A stretch of DNA of 13,050 nucleotides from an uncultured Clostridia bacterium (lineage in GTDB: Bacteria > Bacillota > Clostridia > Christensenellales > Borkfalkiaceae). The stretch covers positions 1 through 13,050 of the forward strand of contig CANPWF010000030.1 in NCBI GenBank assembly GCA_947581885.1. Reading direction: 5' to 3'. The notes beneath the pieces are model-generated. The model was not told the origin of the DNA. It saw only the letters and a list, made by a program, of their open reading frames with translations, and made no database searches. Shown here one piece after another: positions 9,601 to 13,050 of this stretch (position 1 is its first letter; every line of letters begins with the position of its first letter). A program made the translations under genes and the position numbers.

Positions 9601-10449
9601 ACGCCGTATGAGGGGAGTGAACTTCCCACGCTCGCCGGTACCTACACCGTGACCGTGGTGCTCACGGGCGCACAGAAAGATAACTACGCGCTCATCGTTT
9701 ACACCCACGACTTCACGATCAAGCGGGCCGTCTACGACATGGACGGCGTGACGTTTGCGGACGGTACCTTCAAGGGGGACGGCTCCGCGCACGGGCTCGC
9801 GGCGACGGGCATTCCCGACGGCATTTCGGTGAGTTACACGGGCAACGGCATGACGGAGCCCGGCATCTACGAGGTCGTCGCGCACTTCACGGGCGATCCC
9901 GATAACTATGAGGCGATCCCCGCGCGCAGGGCGACGCTCACCGTGTTGCGCATGCGCATCCAATCGTACCTCGAAGGAGAGCATGAACAGGGCGCCGCGC
10001 CCGATGTCGTCGTGGAGAGCACGAACGGGCTGGATCCCACGCTGGAACTCCGCATGCAGGCGAGCGGGCAGGAGGTGGAGAACGCGGTGAAGTCGAGCGA
10101 GGCGTACGAAGGCGGGCTTGCGGGCGTGTACGATCTCGGCCTCTACAAGGACGATACAAAGGTGGAGCCGCAGGACGCCTTTACGGTCAGGTTGCTCATC
10201 CCCGAAAACCTGCGCGGAAAGGATTTCACCGTTTTCTCCGTGCAGGGCGGGGAAGTCACCGAGATCGAGTACACGGTGGACGGCGACTATATTGTCATCA
10301 CCGCAAACAGTCTCGCTTCGATCGCCTTCACCTATGCGAATGTTTCACTCATTCTGCCCATCATCATCGTCGCCACGGTGTTGCTCCTCGGGATCATCGC
10401 CCTGGCGTTTGAAATCAAATCCATGAAAGAGAAGAGGAAATTAGGATGA
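670..10449 (+). CDS. Giant modular MBG/Ig-like surface protein, 3259 aa
   Basis: This is a secreted, membrane-anchored surface protein, probably an extracellular stalk or adhesin. No ligand can be read from the sequence. Residues 1-38 form a signal peptide (MKITRK, a hydrophobic stretch to about 31, possible cleavage after VSA). Residues about 110-190 and 370-530 are solenoid-like, with CLNGKK and repeated MTGG turns. Residues 600-710 hold four Cys (617, 622, 647, 709). From about 740 to 3094 run roughly twenty-three modules, mostly MBG/YDG Ig-like ones marked by TYGD/VYGD, GTYT and NY. Residues 3095-3224 form a juxtamembrane beta domain, 3226-3248 a membrane helix, and the tail is KSMKEKRKLG. 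There is no LPXTG motif, so anchoring is by the helix. The stop overlaps the next gene's ATG. Codon use before about 1740 is more AT-rich than later. The architecture is clear. The adhesin role is inferred. Confidence 0.9.
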   Translation: MKITRKFFIIGLALTMAASVATGVGVGITTGASEVSATPPSYSAPLSMSEEEIMPLALDHTPADHKGGISEWEPIHPEYNSGAFLPEIKDGTKYYFDDDGEIGFEGDRYGNGVTICLNGKKVASSDTLTIDGDVYICDCSGGSGEIEFNIKVNGSLTLEDCRVTGTITVGDEGKLTVSGDTVIGSDSSGGVVLSPNGSIYCDGLGQADVWIDDSDHENKTAPYVDADSFDGASGKMTDYFHTRNGNALVVYGISVEFPTLGASGYEAIYDGKDWLTQIKAGLVFSDANGEVIALTEGDDNDYTIIISSEDISSSGDLTEIIDAGTYTVTITLTNRIYTFGHNGVVDNTDEKQFVLAEAVARVTVGEETTGYGSIETAWAAAKGKTATVTLMQTTSASDALTVSTSDNITLELGGKALTASINVTGGTFVIDGAGTLTGNVDVTGGEFTLQGTGKLNGGVTVSGESAHFNMTGGTITNKSGAGVNMTGGTFTMSGGAIKDCVTTGDGVFTWGGGKIGTVYLGTGMLITVQSGFTALDDGEKIAIEIQAALSDDGVQVLDWEAGTDDPTAYFKSAIEAACYFKNTGENAAFIGKHSIVKDDGDPKWSGYDSVTFSGIHCEHEGCGKTSGDVTLTEGNGITSEETQELTCTQDGKTSYTAEVSFDKLNGGLAGVDGEHATMHVDPEMNVKTTPADGHSWEYTAAGAVLTATCGNDEHDSEKDGIEQVVTATLHAPETTTYTGEWIEATVTFKGGTSFPGGCEIKHYQNGGSSGYTEAVGGCIAAGSYQARLTAKGDTASEKATATLDFTIGKATLTITLSATVEYGEAVNTQEDVVKLSIKSGLVASDNRKKEAILAEAREKAEFNFGSYAPGTGVGKYKVTAGEVDITNYTVTFESADENFTVTSREIMVTLTFHDKTYGENPEGWVTAEAIRYGVGNWYAPGDATRDDDFHIFIITYSLQGAKGGAPLKYPTATTPADTYTIKATWTNENYEVTIEYGTDGAKYKITPAKLTVTANKKTITYGQTPSGTIGDVTITGFKNGEQQSDVVHGDVTITYSYMQYENVGTYDITVDVRGLSADNYIFSFDAESGKDKLTVEQAELHVDWSGKEVGYSYTYGSVTDPSATATGEGDDTFTFDVEMTHNPDGEGTTDFEDVGTYTFKAKVGAADTEKAKNYKILGDTQEYTIEQATNGWEEALDIQNWTYGEEAKAPSAKANFGDVEFSYSVKDGDPVDGVPKDAGTYIVTATVKDNKNYKGIEATKEFTINRANLTAGLSASVVYGDEINESNVTVTVKADELKNGDQEADIRDEAFRAAEKFFRYGGYTAGTTGVTTPKTTVSVSKDGSHVVDIKNYRVTFGDGKITVTARQIRVELSGDRLNTYGDKEHGQIIVKAVRDGKPEDNWYGNSSDEALLEEELVYTFYVSGQDASGATAYTPKMAASDYTIVAALRADGTLIKNYELVGAEGTEYKVNRKDLTVTLTASVVYGDDIDENNVTLTYESGLVDGDIRDDILAEAKVAADFGDYGGYQKGETGVGDTVTVTSKPKDITNYTVTYDCAEGNLTISPRKVTVTVGGTLKHTYGVEPTRPAFEADGATLPTFAAERADGKEGAWYGNENDIQAFENGAVYSLEKGGSRVEFNAKAPAGTYTLTLKWDNGNYEVTADGVSYTVEKADLHVTLEAAVTYGEGTDGITVTVTVKNTDELKNGDDRADIEAAAKDAAELTDFGGYEAGTPVSETGITVKAEGTLPNYNVTYESAAGNLTIKQREITVVNESAESGVYTGHGQPITVSFNNLYGGDGEFAPVTDYTIQYTLNGEKGSLEKDSNLPLTVGNYYAEVTLLPTSAKAANYTIVNDRQFGYEITPAKITEDFTKGFEKDRNELYSADESVKYPLGLPAQDEEDFPLVLQGNDTEIVNKVTLQYIVLSHKEGEGHAQLAGEIAGYLKQLEDGATQLKGQGYVDHVDPVREPMGYCVFFKAEADNHETYYGYFTLHIYHERLTIKMAAGGLTFTSKYGDVPHTEGTLFDLVFEKIESITATTTTEGDEDLHENKKAQFEKEKTFFHFYFSKDGTEYAVADLLSVGTYTLNVRYSKTGAESEEKYIEFAWDGGKAPTMEVTPRALTLTLGGTKTHEYGADTFGSIVATAACQDAPNSGANGEGLVGKDTVAGLGLTYTFTLGEQKGLSLNQKMGVGKYTIEADCANGNYTIAELKDAEYEVTPKDLYVEVNAEVVYGDELKKDNVKVEITGGLTSWDEDERETLAGEAYEKGNFIFDNYTKGTTPAGDEGVTVRADSVAVGNYTVIYTQGKITVAKRTIKVTLGGDRTNTYGAEEHGTIAPGAVRADAEGNKVDGDWYGNAGDTLNFTYRFQAAGKEAAEYSRMMRVDTYTIVIVWGNENYDIVALEGAEYTVTQATLTYDTPVGGQYDKQAHPLLETLAGVAGETLHRGMDYDVFYGDDKYDGSNDSILPKDAGRYEVRIELTGEAKNNYVLAADKGSFLYVIAQRELAKPTGSDTAYDYNGFERVLTVNGFDGDTMTATGDNVKANTANIAAINAGTYTVTITIKDDCLKNYCWVGGAQDTVSFTLTISPVDLVKDEAKFDALDRDYLYNSSGETHDLAMPNQSSEDFPFTVPGGGHVTVYYIVTEHADGDKYHDEDEIKAYLKELSDGEHSELWLEADAAMRVNTPKGYCVYFKIVDEAGNHNTYYGYYSVHIYHEEITIYLDDEIVNGHYNVEYGDASHTQGELRERLYKHILRVTAGKNPEEGEKLEGELDERYFNFYLIDEAGEEHYLEETDSGDRLPVGEYTIGVRYLETGEKARYIRLNWHDETPPDFEIIPRKIDLTATFEGHTYGATPQALAAQVALSAVRSGGKEGNWSGKSGETFASLNLTYSLASFGEHMDAGRYNVEIDCGNPNYDVTVVSATYIVYPRTLTADFGAYGDLTYGGANAPEASIRDGGILWDDDVELSIVSYEGAANGGTPYEGSELPTLAGTYTVTVVLTGAQKDNYALIVYTHDFTIKRAVYDMDGVTFADGTFKGDGSAHGLAATGIPDGISVSYTGNGMTEPGIYEVVAHFTGDPDNYEAIPARRATLTVLRMRIQSYLEGEHEQGAAPDVVVESTNGLDPTLELRMQASGQEVENAVKSSEAYEGGLAGVYDLGLYKDDTKVEPQDAFTVRLLIPENLRGKDFTVFSVQGGEVTEIEYTVDGDYIVITANSLASIAFTYANVSLILPIIIVATVLLLGIIALAFEIKSMKEKRKLG
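1936..2220 (+). repeat. MTGG-type beta-solenoid repeats inside the giant protein
   Basis: Residues about 423-517 repeat short units such as NVTGGTF, DVTGGEF, NMTGGTI, NMTGGTF and TMSGGAI, spaced roughly 8-20 residues apart and alternating with GTLTG/GKLNG turns. Such G-G turns and alternating hydrophobic residues are typical of right-handed beta-helix stalks. A shorter, similar stretch lies at nucleotides about 1006-1240 (CLNGKK, TLTIDGDVYICDC, GSLTLEDC). Both lie near the N-terminus, so they would be far from the membrane in the folded stalk. Confidence 0.6.
6262..7326 (+). repeat. Large intragenic duplication, copy 1 (A-A'-b block)
   Basis: Residues 1865-2219. Domain A has DFPLVL, LQYIVLSH, a YLKQLEDG helix, then GYCVFFK, NHETYYGY and HIYHE. 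A second module follows with KYGDVPHTEG, GTYTLNVRYSKTG and FAWDGG, then a type b module with GGTKTHEYG. The same order occurs at residues 2589-2927. Domain A lacks the TYGD mark and looks different from the MBG modules. Confidence 0.75.
8434..9450 (+). repeat. Large intragenic duplication, copy 2 (A-A'-b block)
   Basis: Residues 2589-2927 repeat the block at 1865-2219 about 724 residues later. Shared marks are DFPFTV, VYYIVTEH, AYLKELSDG, GYCVYFK, NHNTYYGY and HIYHE in domain A. They continue with EYGDASHTQG, GEYTIGVRYLETG and LNWHDE in the next module, then the type b module with GHTYG. Divergence is considerable, so the duplication is old. Confidence 0.75.
10433..10437 (+). promoter_or_regulatory. 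Ribosome binding site of the coupled downstream gene
   Basis: AGAGG inside the last codons of the giant gene lies 8 bases before the ATG at 10446, which itself overlaps the TGA at 10447-10449. The layout points to translational coupling. Confidence 0.6.
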
Positions 10450-11345
10450 ATTTGTTGATCACCGTTGAAAGTTCACAGTTTATTACGCTCATCGTGCTCG
10501 TCGCACTTGCGGCCGCGGTGCTCGTTGCCGTCGCCATGATGGGCATCTTCATCGCCTTTCTGCGAAAGCATCCGGGCACACAGGCACAGGCGTCCGCCGA
10601 AGAGCCCGCAGAGGAGCCCGCCGAGGAACCAGCGCCTACCCCCCTTGCGGAGGAAGTCGCGGCGACCGCGGACGCAGAAGTTCCCGCAGGGCCCGCGGAG
10701 GTCCCCGCAGAACCTGCGCCCGCAGTGGCGGTGAATGCGGAAACGTTCGTTTCCGTGCGGTACGACCGCTCGTTTACCGCCAAACTCATCCAATCCACAG
10801 ATGCGGTGAAGCAGTGGTATTACTCCGTCAAACACGGCGTGCTGTCCTTCAAGAAGGCGAGATCGCGCATTTCGTGGAGGGCGGACAGCATCAACTCCGG
10901 CAGGACGAAACTTGCAAAGTTTGTCTTCCGCGGAAAGACGCTCTGCCTCTTCCTTGCGCTCGATCCCGATGATTATGCGGATACCAAATACAAGGTGGAG
11001 CGCGCCGACGGCAAGTGTTATGAGGCGACGCCCTGCATGTACCGCCTTAAAAACGGGCGGCGGGCACGGTATGCGCTCGACCTCATTGCGGCCGTCGGCG
11101 AGAAATATGCGCTCACGCCCTGCGTCCTCGCAGAGGAGGAAGCCTACCTGCCCTATGAAAAGGACGAGCCGCTTATCGCCCGCGGCCTCATTAAGTTGTT
11201 CGTGCGCAGATTTCAAAAGCCCGAGGGACCCGCACCCGCCGAGGAGCCCGTTTCCGTTGAAGCACCCGCCGAGGAGCCCGCGCCCGTTGAGGAGGCAGAG
11301 ATCGAGGCGTTGACCGACGAGGAAAAAACCGACGTCGAGAGTTAA
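10446..11345 (+). CDS. Membrane-tethered cytoplasmic-domain protein coupled to the giant surface protein
   Basis: A 299-residue uncharacterised protein. A membrane helix spans about residues 12-39 and is followed by RK, so by the positive-inside rule the rest faces the cytoplasm. Next come an Ala/Glu/Pro-rich linker (47-98), a compact domain at about 101-255, and a second acidic linker (258-299). The domain carries YDRSFTAKLIQ (106-116), SRISWR (140-145), LFLALDPDDY (168-177) and YRLKNGRRARYA. I recall this domain from hypothetical proteins of Clostridia and Erysipelotrichia, with no function known to me. The start codon overlaps the giant gene's stop (ATGA), so the two are very probably made together. 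Coding sequence continues past the TAA at 11343-11345, so this form is probably C-terminally truncated. Confidence 0.85.
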   Translation: MNLLITVESSQFITLIVLVALAAAVLVAVAMMGIFIAFLRKHPGTQAQASAEEPAEEPAEEPAPTPLAEEVAATADAEVPAGPAEVPAEPAPAVAVNAETFVSVRYDRSFTAKLIQSTDAVKQWYYSVKHGVLSFKKARSRISWRADSINSGRTKLAKFVFRGKTLCLFLALDPDDYADTKYKVERADGKCYEATPCMYRLKNGRRARYALDLIAAVGEKYALTPCVLAEEEAYLPYEKDEPLIARGLIKLFVRRFQKPEGPAPAEEPVSVEAPAEEPAPVEEAEIEALTDEEKTDVES

Positions 11346-11589
11346 AACGAGGCGCCGCAGGAGGACGACGCAGAGGGGATCCCCGTTGTCGGCGTCATGT
11401 TCCGCCACCGCGGCAGGAAGGTGTATTGGTTCGACCCTGACGGAAAGGAGTGGAAAAGGCGAGGTAGCGCTCTACAAATCGCCCGACGATCTCCCGCAGG
11501 AAGTCATCGTGGTCGACGTCACAAGGCGCGCGCCCGCCAAGTTGCATTTGCCGCTCAAATCGCTCTGCAAAGTGGAGCGTCGGAAATAA
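11346..11589 (+). pseudogene. Detached C-terminal domain of the preceding protein (stop plus frameshift)
   Basis: Directly after the TAA at 11343-11345, the same frame continues with an acidic linker (NEAPQEDDAEG) and a beta-rich start, VVGVMFRHRGRKVYWFDPDG. The coding signal moves one base forward at the AAAA run 11454-11457. In the new frame it continues as GEVALYKSPDD, QEVIVVDV, LPLKSLCKVERRK and a TAA at 11587-11589. Removing one A gives an unbroken W-K-G-E-V-A join. The restored protein would have about 381 residues. The rebuilt domain resembles small beta-barrel C-terminal domains (KVYRYDPAGE, GDIVLVP, HPLKKI) that I recall from relatives of the upstream protein. It has no ribosome binding site or credible start codon of its own. 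It could be real decay, a strain-level error, or sequencing error at the A run. The stop codon is harder to blame on error. Confidence 0.7.
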
Positions 11590-11609
11590 TTGCCCATCCC
11601 ATATCCACA

Positions 11610-11637
11610 AAAAAGCTATGCGTTGCCATAGCTTTTT
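11610..11637. terminator. Intrinsic terminator, probably bidirectional
   Basis: AAAAAGCTATG (11610-11620) pairs perfectly with CATAGCTTTTT (11627-11637) around a CGTTGC loop. The stem has 11 base pairs with an A run on one side and a T run on the other. It lies 20 bases after the end of the broken C-terminal domain, so it probably ends the transcript of the giant gene pair. Its position is further evidence that the operon's coding part originally reached 11589. Confidence 0.85.
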
Positions 11638-11648
11638 GTCGCTTTCCG

Positions 11649-11678
11649 TTGATTTTCGGAAGGAAAGTATGGTAGAAT
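11649..11678 (+). promoter_or_regulatory. Vegetative-type promoter of the phosphatase gene
   Basis: TTGATT (11649-11654), an 18-base spacer and TAGAAT (11673-11678), with an extended -10 TGG at 11670-11672. Transcription should start near 11685. An AGGAGGG at 11679-11685 lies just where the transcript would begin and is 16 bases from the ATG, too far for normal use. The weaker AGGT at 11692-11695 is better spaced. Confidence 0.6.
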
Positions 11679-11701
11679 AGGAGGGTAAAACAGGTAGTGC
11701 T

Positions 11702-12379
11702 ATGACTTATATACTTTCCGACATTCACGGCGAATACGGTTTGTTCTGCCGCCTCATGGAGAAGGTGGGGTTTTCAGACGGGGACACCCTCATCTCCTGC
11801 GGGGATATGATCGAGAAGGGCAAACATTCCGTGCGCCTTATCAAACTTCTTTTCTCCATGAAAAACGCCGTGCTCCTTGCGGGAAACCACGAATACGATT
11901 TCCTCAAATACTATTGGGCGCTCATGCGGGAAACACGCGACTACGACCTCGTTTTGCAAAAGTTACGGGGGTACTTGCCCGATGACGAACTACTCGATTG
12001 GGAAACCGTTGACCGCTTGGAGGCGCTTCCGTATTTTTATGAGACGGAAGATTACATTTGCGTCCATGCGGGCGTTCCGCTCGACCGGGCGGGGCACATT
12101 CTCCCGCTTGATGACGCCTCCCCCGAACAGCTCGTCTACGACCGCGCCTTCAAGGAGGCAAACGTTCTGCCGAAGGAGGAGAAGTGCGTCTTTTTCGGGC
12201 ACACAACATCCATGAGTTTGGGGCATGGAGCGCAGATCACGCGCTATCTCCGCGAGGGGAAACGCGGGGACCATGTCCGCGATTATTATAAAATTCATCT
12301 CGATACGGGCGCATGGATGAGCGGCGTTTTGGGGTGTTTCCGCGTGGAGGATCGCAAAGAATTTTATGCCTGTCGGTAG
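11702..12379 (+). CDS. Metallophosphoesterase, PPP Ser/Thr phosphatase-like, 225 aa
   Basis: A soluble two-metal phosphoesterase of the calcineurin-like superfamily, close to PPP/PrpA-type protein phosphatases and symmetric Ap4A hydrolases. All core motifs are visible: SDIHGEY (D7, H9), GDMIEKG (D35), GNHEYD (N62, H63), VHAGVP (H122), GHTTS (H167) and DTGAW. The usual GDxxDRG motif is changed to GDMIEKG, so Asp becomes Glu38 and the phosphate-contacting Arg becomes Lys39. I recall the same variant in a clostridial subfamily, so it is probably not damage. The length suits a single catalytic domain, with no signal peptide or membrane helix. It has its own promoter and a terminator on each side, so it is likely monocistronic. 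The substrate (phosphoprotein, Ap4A or other) cannot be read from the sequence. Confidence 0.9.
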   Translation: MTYILSDIHGEYGLFCRLMEKVGFSDGDTLISCGDMIEKGKHSVRLIKLLFSMKNAVLLAGNHEYDFLKYYWALMRETRDYDLVLQKLRGYLPDDELLDWETVDRLEALPYFYETEDYICVHAGVPLDRAGHILPLDDASPEQLVYDRAFKEANVLPKEEKCVFFGHTTSMSLGHGAQITRYLREGKRGDHVRDYYKIHLDTGAWMSGVLGCFRVEDRKEFYACR

Positions 12380-12440
12380 GATTTCCGATATGTAACGCAC
12401 GGCAAAGGCAGAAGGATGGTAAATTTGCAGGAATGGGAGA

Positions 12441-12469
12441 AAACTCACGGTAGATGCCGTGGGTTTTTT
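12441..12469 (+). terminator. Intrinsic terminator after the phosphatase gene
   Basis: AAACTCACGG (12441-12450) pairs with CCGTGGGTTT (12457-12466), with one T-G wobble, across a TAGATG loop. The T run covers 12464-12469. It lies about 60 bases past the phosphatase stop codon. Confidence 0.85.
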
Positions 12470-12500
12470 GCTGTTTTCGGAAAAACGTTTGCGGACCCGT

Positions 12501-12530
12501 CACCATCGCTTGCGCCTTTGCGATATGATA
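12501..12530 (+). promoter_or_regulatory. Possible promoter of the collagen-like gene, sporulation-sigma-like
   Basis: TATGAT (12524-12529) could be a -10, but no good TTGACA-like hexamer lies 16-18 bases upstream. The alternative reading is CACC (12501-12504), 17 bases, then GATATGATA (12522-12530). This is one base off the Bacillus SigK pattern (mACm, 16-17 bases, CATAnnnTA). These motifs are short and the match may be chance. Transcription would start near 12537. Confidence 0.3.
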
Positions 12531-12536
12531 TAGTAA

Positions 12537-12583
12537 GGGGCGGTTTGTTCGCCGCCCGAAGAGCGCGCCGCAAGGCGCGTTTT
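12537..12583 (+). other. Structured mRNA leader of the collagen-like gene
   Basis: Two hairpins follow each other: GGGCGG (12538-12543) with CCGCCC (12552-12557), and CGCGCC (12564-12569), a GCAA tetraloop, GGCGCG (12574-12579) followed by TTTT (12580-12583). The second ends two bases before the AAGGAGG ribosome binding site. It has a GNRA-type loop and a short T run, so it could act as an attenuator, an mRNA-stabilising cap, or a translation control element. Confidence 0.5.
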
Positions 12584-12584
12584 C

Positions 12585-12591
12585 AAGGAGG
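12585..12591 (+). promoter_or_regulatory. Ribosome binding site of the collagen-like gene
   Basis: AAGGAGG ends 4 bases before the ATG at 12596 and 7 before the adjacent ATG at 12599. The second ATG has the more usual spacing and may be the true start. Confidence 0.7.
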
Positions 12592-12595
12592 AAAT

Positions 12596-13050
12596 ATGAT
12601 GATTTATAGACGTTGCAATCCCTGCGGGAACCCCTGCGGCAACTGCGGGAACTATGGATGCGGATGCGGCTATATTGTGCGCGGCGCGACGGGCGCAACG
12701 GGCCCCCAAGGCCCGCAGGGGCCGCAGGGCCCCGCCACCATCACGGTGGGGCAGACGGTCACGGGCGAGCCCGGTACGGCGGCCTCCGTCGTTTCGACGG
12801 GCGGCGAAAACGCCGTGCTCACTTTTACCATTCCGCGCGGCGCGACAGGCGCAACGGGCGCGACGGGCGCAACGGGTCCTCAGGGTCCCACAGGTCCCGC
12901 CGGTGCAACGGGTGAAACGGGCCCCCAAGGCGCGACGGGCGAAACGGGTGAAACGGGCCCCCAAGGCGCGACGGGCGAAACGGGTCCTCAGGGCCCCACA
13001 GGTCCCGCGGGTCCCGTCGGTGCAACGGGTGAAACGGGCCCCCAAGGCGC
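12596..13050 (+). CDS. Collagen-like GXY-repeat protein with cysteine-rich head, cut by the window end
   Basis: The frame is open from the ATG to the window edge: 151 codons, no stop, C-terminus outside. The head (MMIYRRCNPCGNPCGNCG) has six Cys at residues 7, 10, 14, 17, 22 and 24 and no signal peptide. A collagen-like GXY stretch (GATGATGPQGPQ) follows. Next comes a non-collagen insert of about 35 residues with TITVGQTVTGEPGTAASV and VLTFTIPRGATG, then a long collagen-like run rich in GAT, GET and GPQ. Proteins with GATGATG runs and this TVGxTxTGEPG...FxIPRG insert occur in clostridial and Bacillus exosporium filaments (BclA-like) and in phage tail fibres. I favour a spore- or cell-surface filament because no phage genes are nearby. 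The Cys head could cross-link or anchor the protein. Nearly identical DNA repeats make its length prone to change. No partner is visible in the window. Confidence 0.85.
   Translation, partial: MMIYRRCNPCGNPCGNCGNYGCGCGYIVRGATGATGPQGPQGPQGPATITVGQTVTGEPGTAASVVSTGGENAVLTFTIPRGATGATGATGATGPQGPTGPAGATGETGPQGATGETGETGPQGATGETGPQGPTGPAGPVGATGETGPQG
12902..13050 (+). repeat. Near-identical DNA repeats in the collagen-like gene
   Basis: A 32-base unit (GGTGCAACGGGTGAAACGGG and the next 12 bases) is identical at 12902-12933 and 13019-13050, 117 bases apart. A shorter GGTGAAACGGGCCCCCAAGG unit also recurs after 36 bases (12912 and 12948). Spacings are multiples of 9, matching whole GXY triplets. Such tracts change length by slippage or recombination and can be collapsed in short-read assemblies. 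Confidence 0.75.

Larger units (their letters stand above)
3100..9951 (+). repeat. Tandem array of Ig-like MBG/YDG modules
   Basis: Module boundaries, read by eye, start at residues 811, 904, 1009, 1099, 1189, 1268, 1366, 1474, 1566, 1673, 1766, 1865, 1997, 2118, 2220, 2312, 2412, 2502, 2589, 2715, 2836, 2928 and 3021. Most begin with a basic or acidic residue and a beta strand (REITV, RKVTVTV, DLTVTL, RTIKVTL). Most then have VYGD/TYGD, a GTYT- or GKYT-like strand and an NY before the closing strand. Two kinds alternate. Type a has VVYGDE, a D-IR--AEA helix-like stretch and YGGY--GTTG (811, 1268, 1474, 1673, 2220). Type b has GG---TYG, AVR and NWYGN (904, 1366, 1566, 2312; shorter forms at 2118 and 2836). 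Confidence 0.8.

Noticed and set aside
5155..9984. 1609-residue open frame on the - strand
   Set aside because: It mirrors the codons of the giant gene, gives an Arg/His/Val-rich sequence with no recognisable domain, and has no ribosome binding site. The sense frame has a signal peptide, clear Ig-like modules and a membrane anchor.
10473..11408. 311-residue open frame on the - strand opposite the coupled membrane protein
   Set aside because: It is a shadow of the sense codons, with Leu/Gly/Arg-rich low-complexity sequence. The sense protein has a membrane helix, linker and domain structure.
11397..11675. 92-residue + strand frame as a stand-alone gene
   Set aside because: Its first part is the in-frame continuation of the preceding protein. 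After 11457 it loses coding character and runs through the terminator hairpin.
12500..13045. Arg/Ala-rich open frame on the - strand opposite the collagen-like gene
   Set aside because: It is the antisense of GXY repeats, repetitive by descent from the collagen-like frame. The sense strand has a strong ribosome binding site and a cysteine head.
12902..13050. CRISPR-like direct repeats
   Set aside because: The repeats fall in multiples of 9 bases inside an open GXY reading frame and have no unique spacers.

Overview
The window looks like a chromosomal segment of a fairly GC-rich Gram-positive Clostridia-type bacterium (Bacillota). The grounds are strong AGGAGG-like ribosome binding sites, a giant Ig-like (MBG/YDG-type) surface protein, a collagen-like protein with a cysteine-rich head, and an intergenic region of palindromic repeats of the kind I recall from gut Clostridia. 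The placement rests on style and recalled similarity, not on a marker gene. A Christensenellales/Borkfalkiaceae-like lineage is only a guess.

Layout, all genes on the + strand. (1) 1-669 holds no convincing gene. It is a patchwork of GC-rich hairpin repeats. (2) 670-10449 encodes a 3259-residue secreted, membrane-anchored protein. It has a signal peptide, an N-terminal beta-solenoid-like part, a small Cys-containing region, about twenty-three Ig-like modules in nested higher-order repeats, a juxtamembrane domain and a C-terminal membrane helix. (3) 10446-11345 overlaps its stop codon as ATGA. It encodes a protein with an N-terminal membrane helix and a globular domain predicted to lie in the cytoplasm. 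Coding sequence continues past its TAA stop, then shifts frame and ends at 11589, so the C-terminal domain seems to have been lost by a nonsense mutation and a frameshift. (4) A perfect 11-bp hairpin terminator lies at 11610-11637. (5) A promoter and a 225-residue metallophosphoesterase follow (11702-12379), with a terminator at 12441-12469. (6) From 12596 to the window end runs the 5' part of a collagen-like GXY-repeat protein, preceded by a structured leader.

Genes 2 and 3 are the most interesting unit. Translational coupling and opposite-facing topologies suggest one complex: a very long extracellular stalk or adhesin and a cytoplasm-facing partner. The phosphatase and the collagen-like gene appear to be separate transcription units. 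The collagen-like protein is another probable cell- or spore-surface component.
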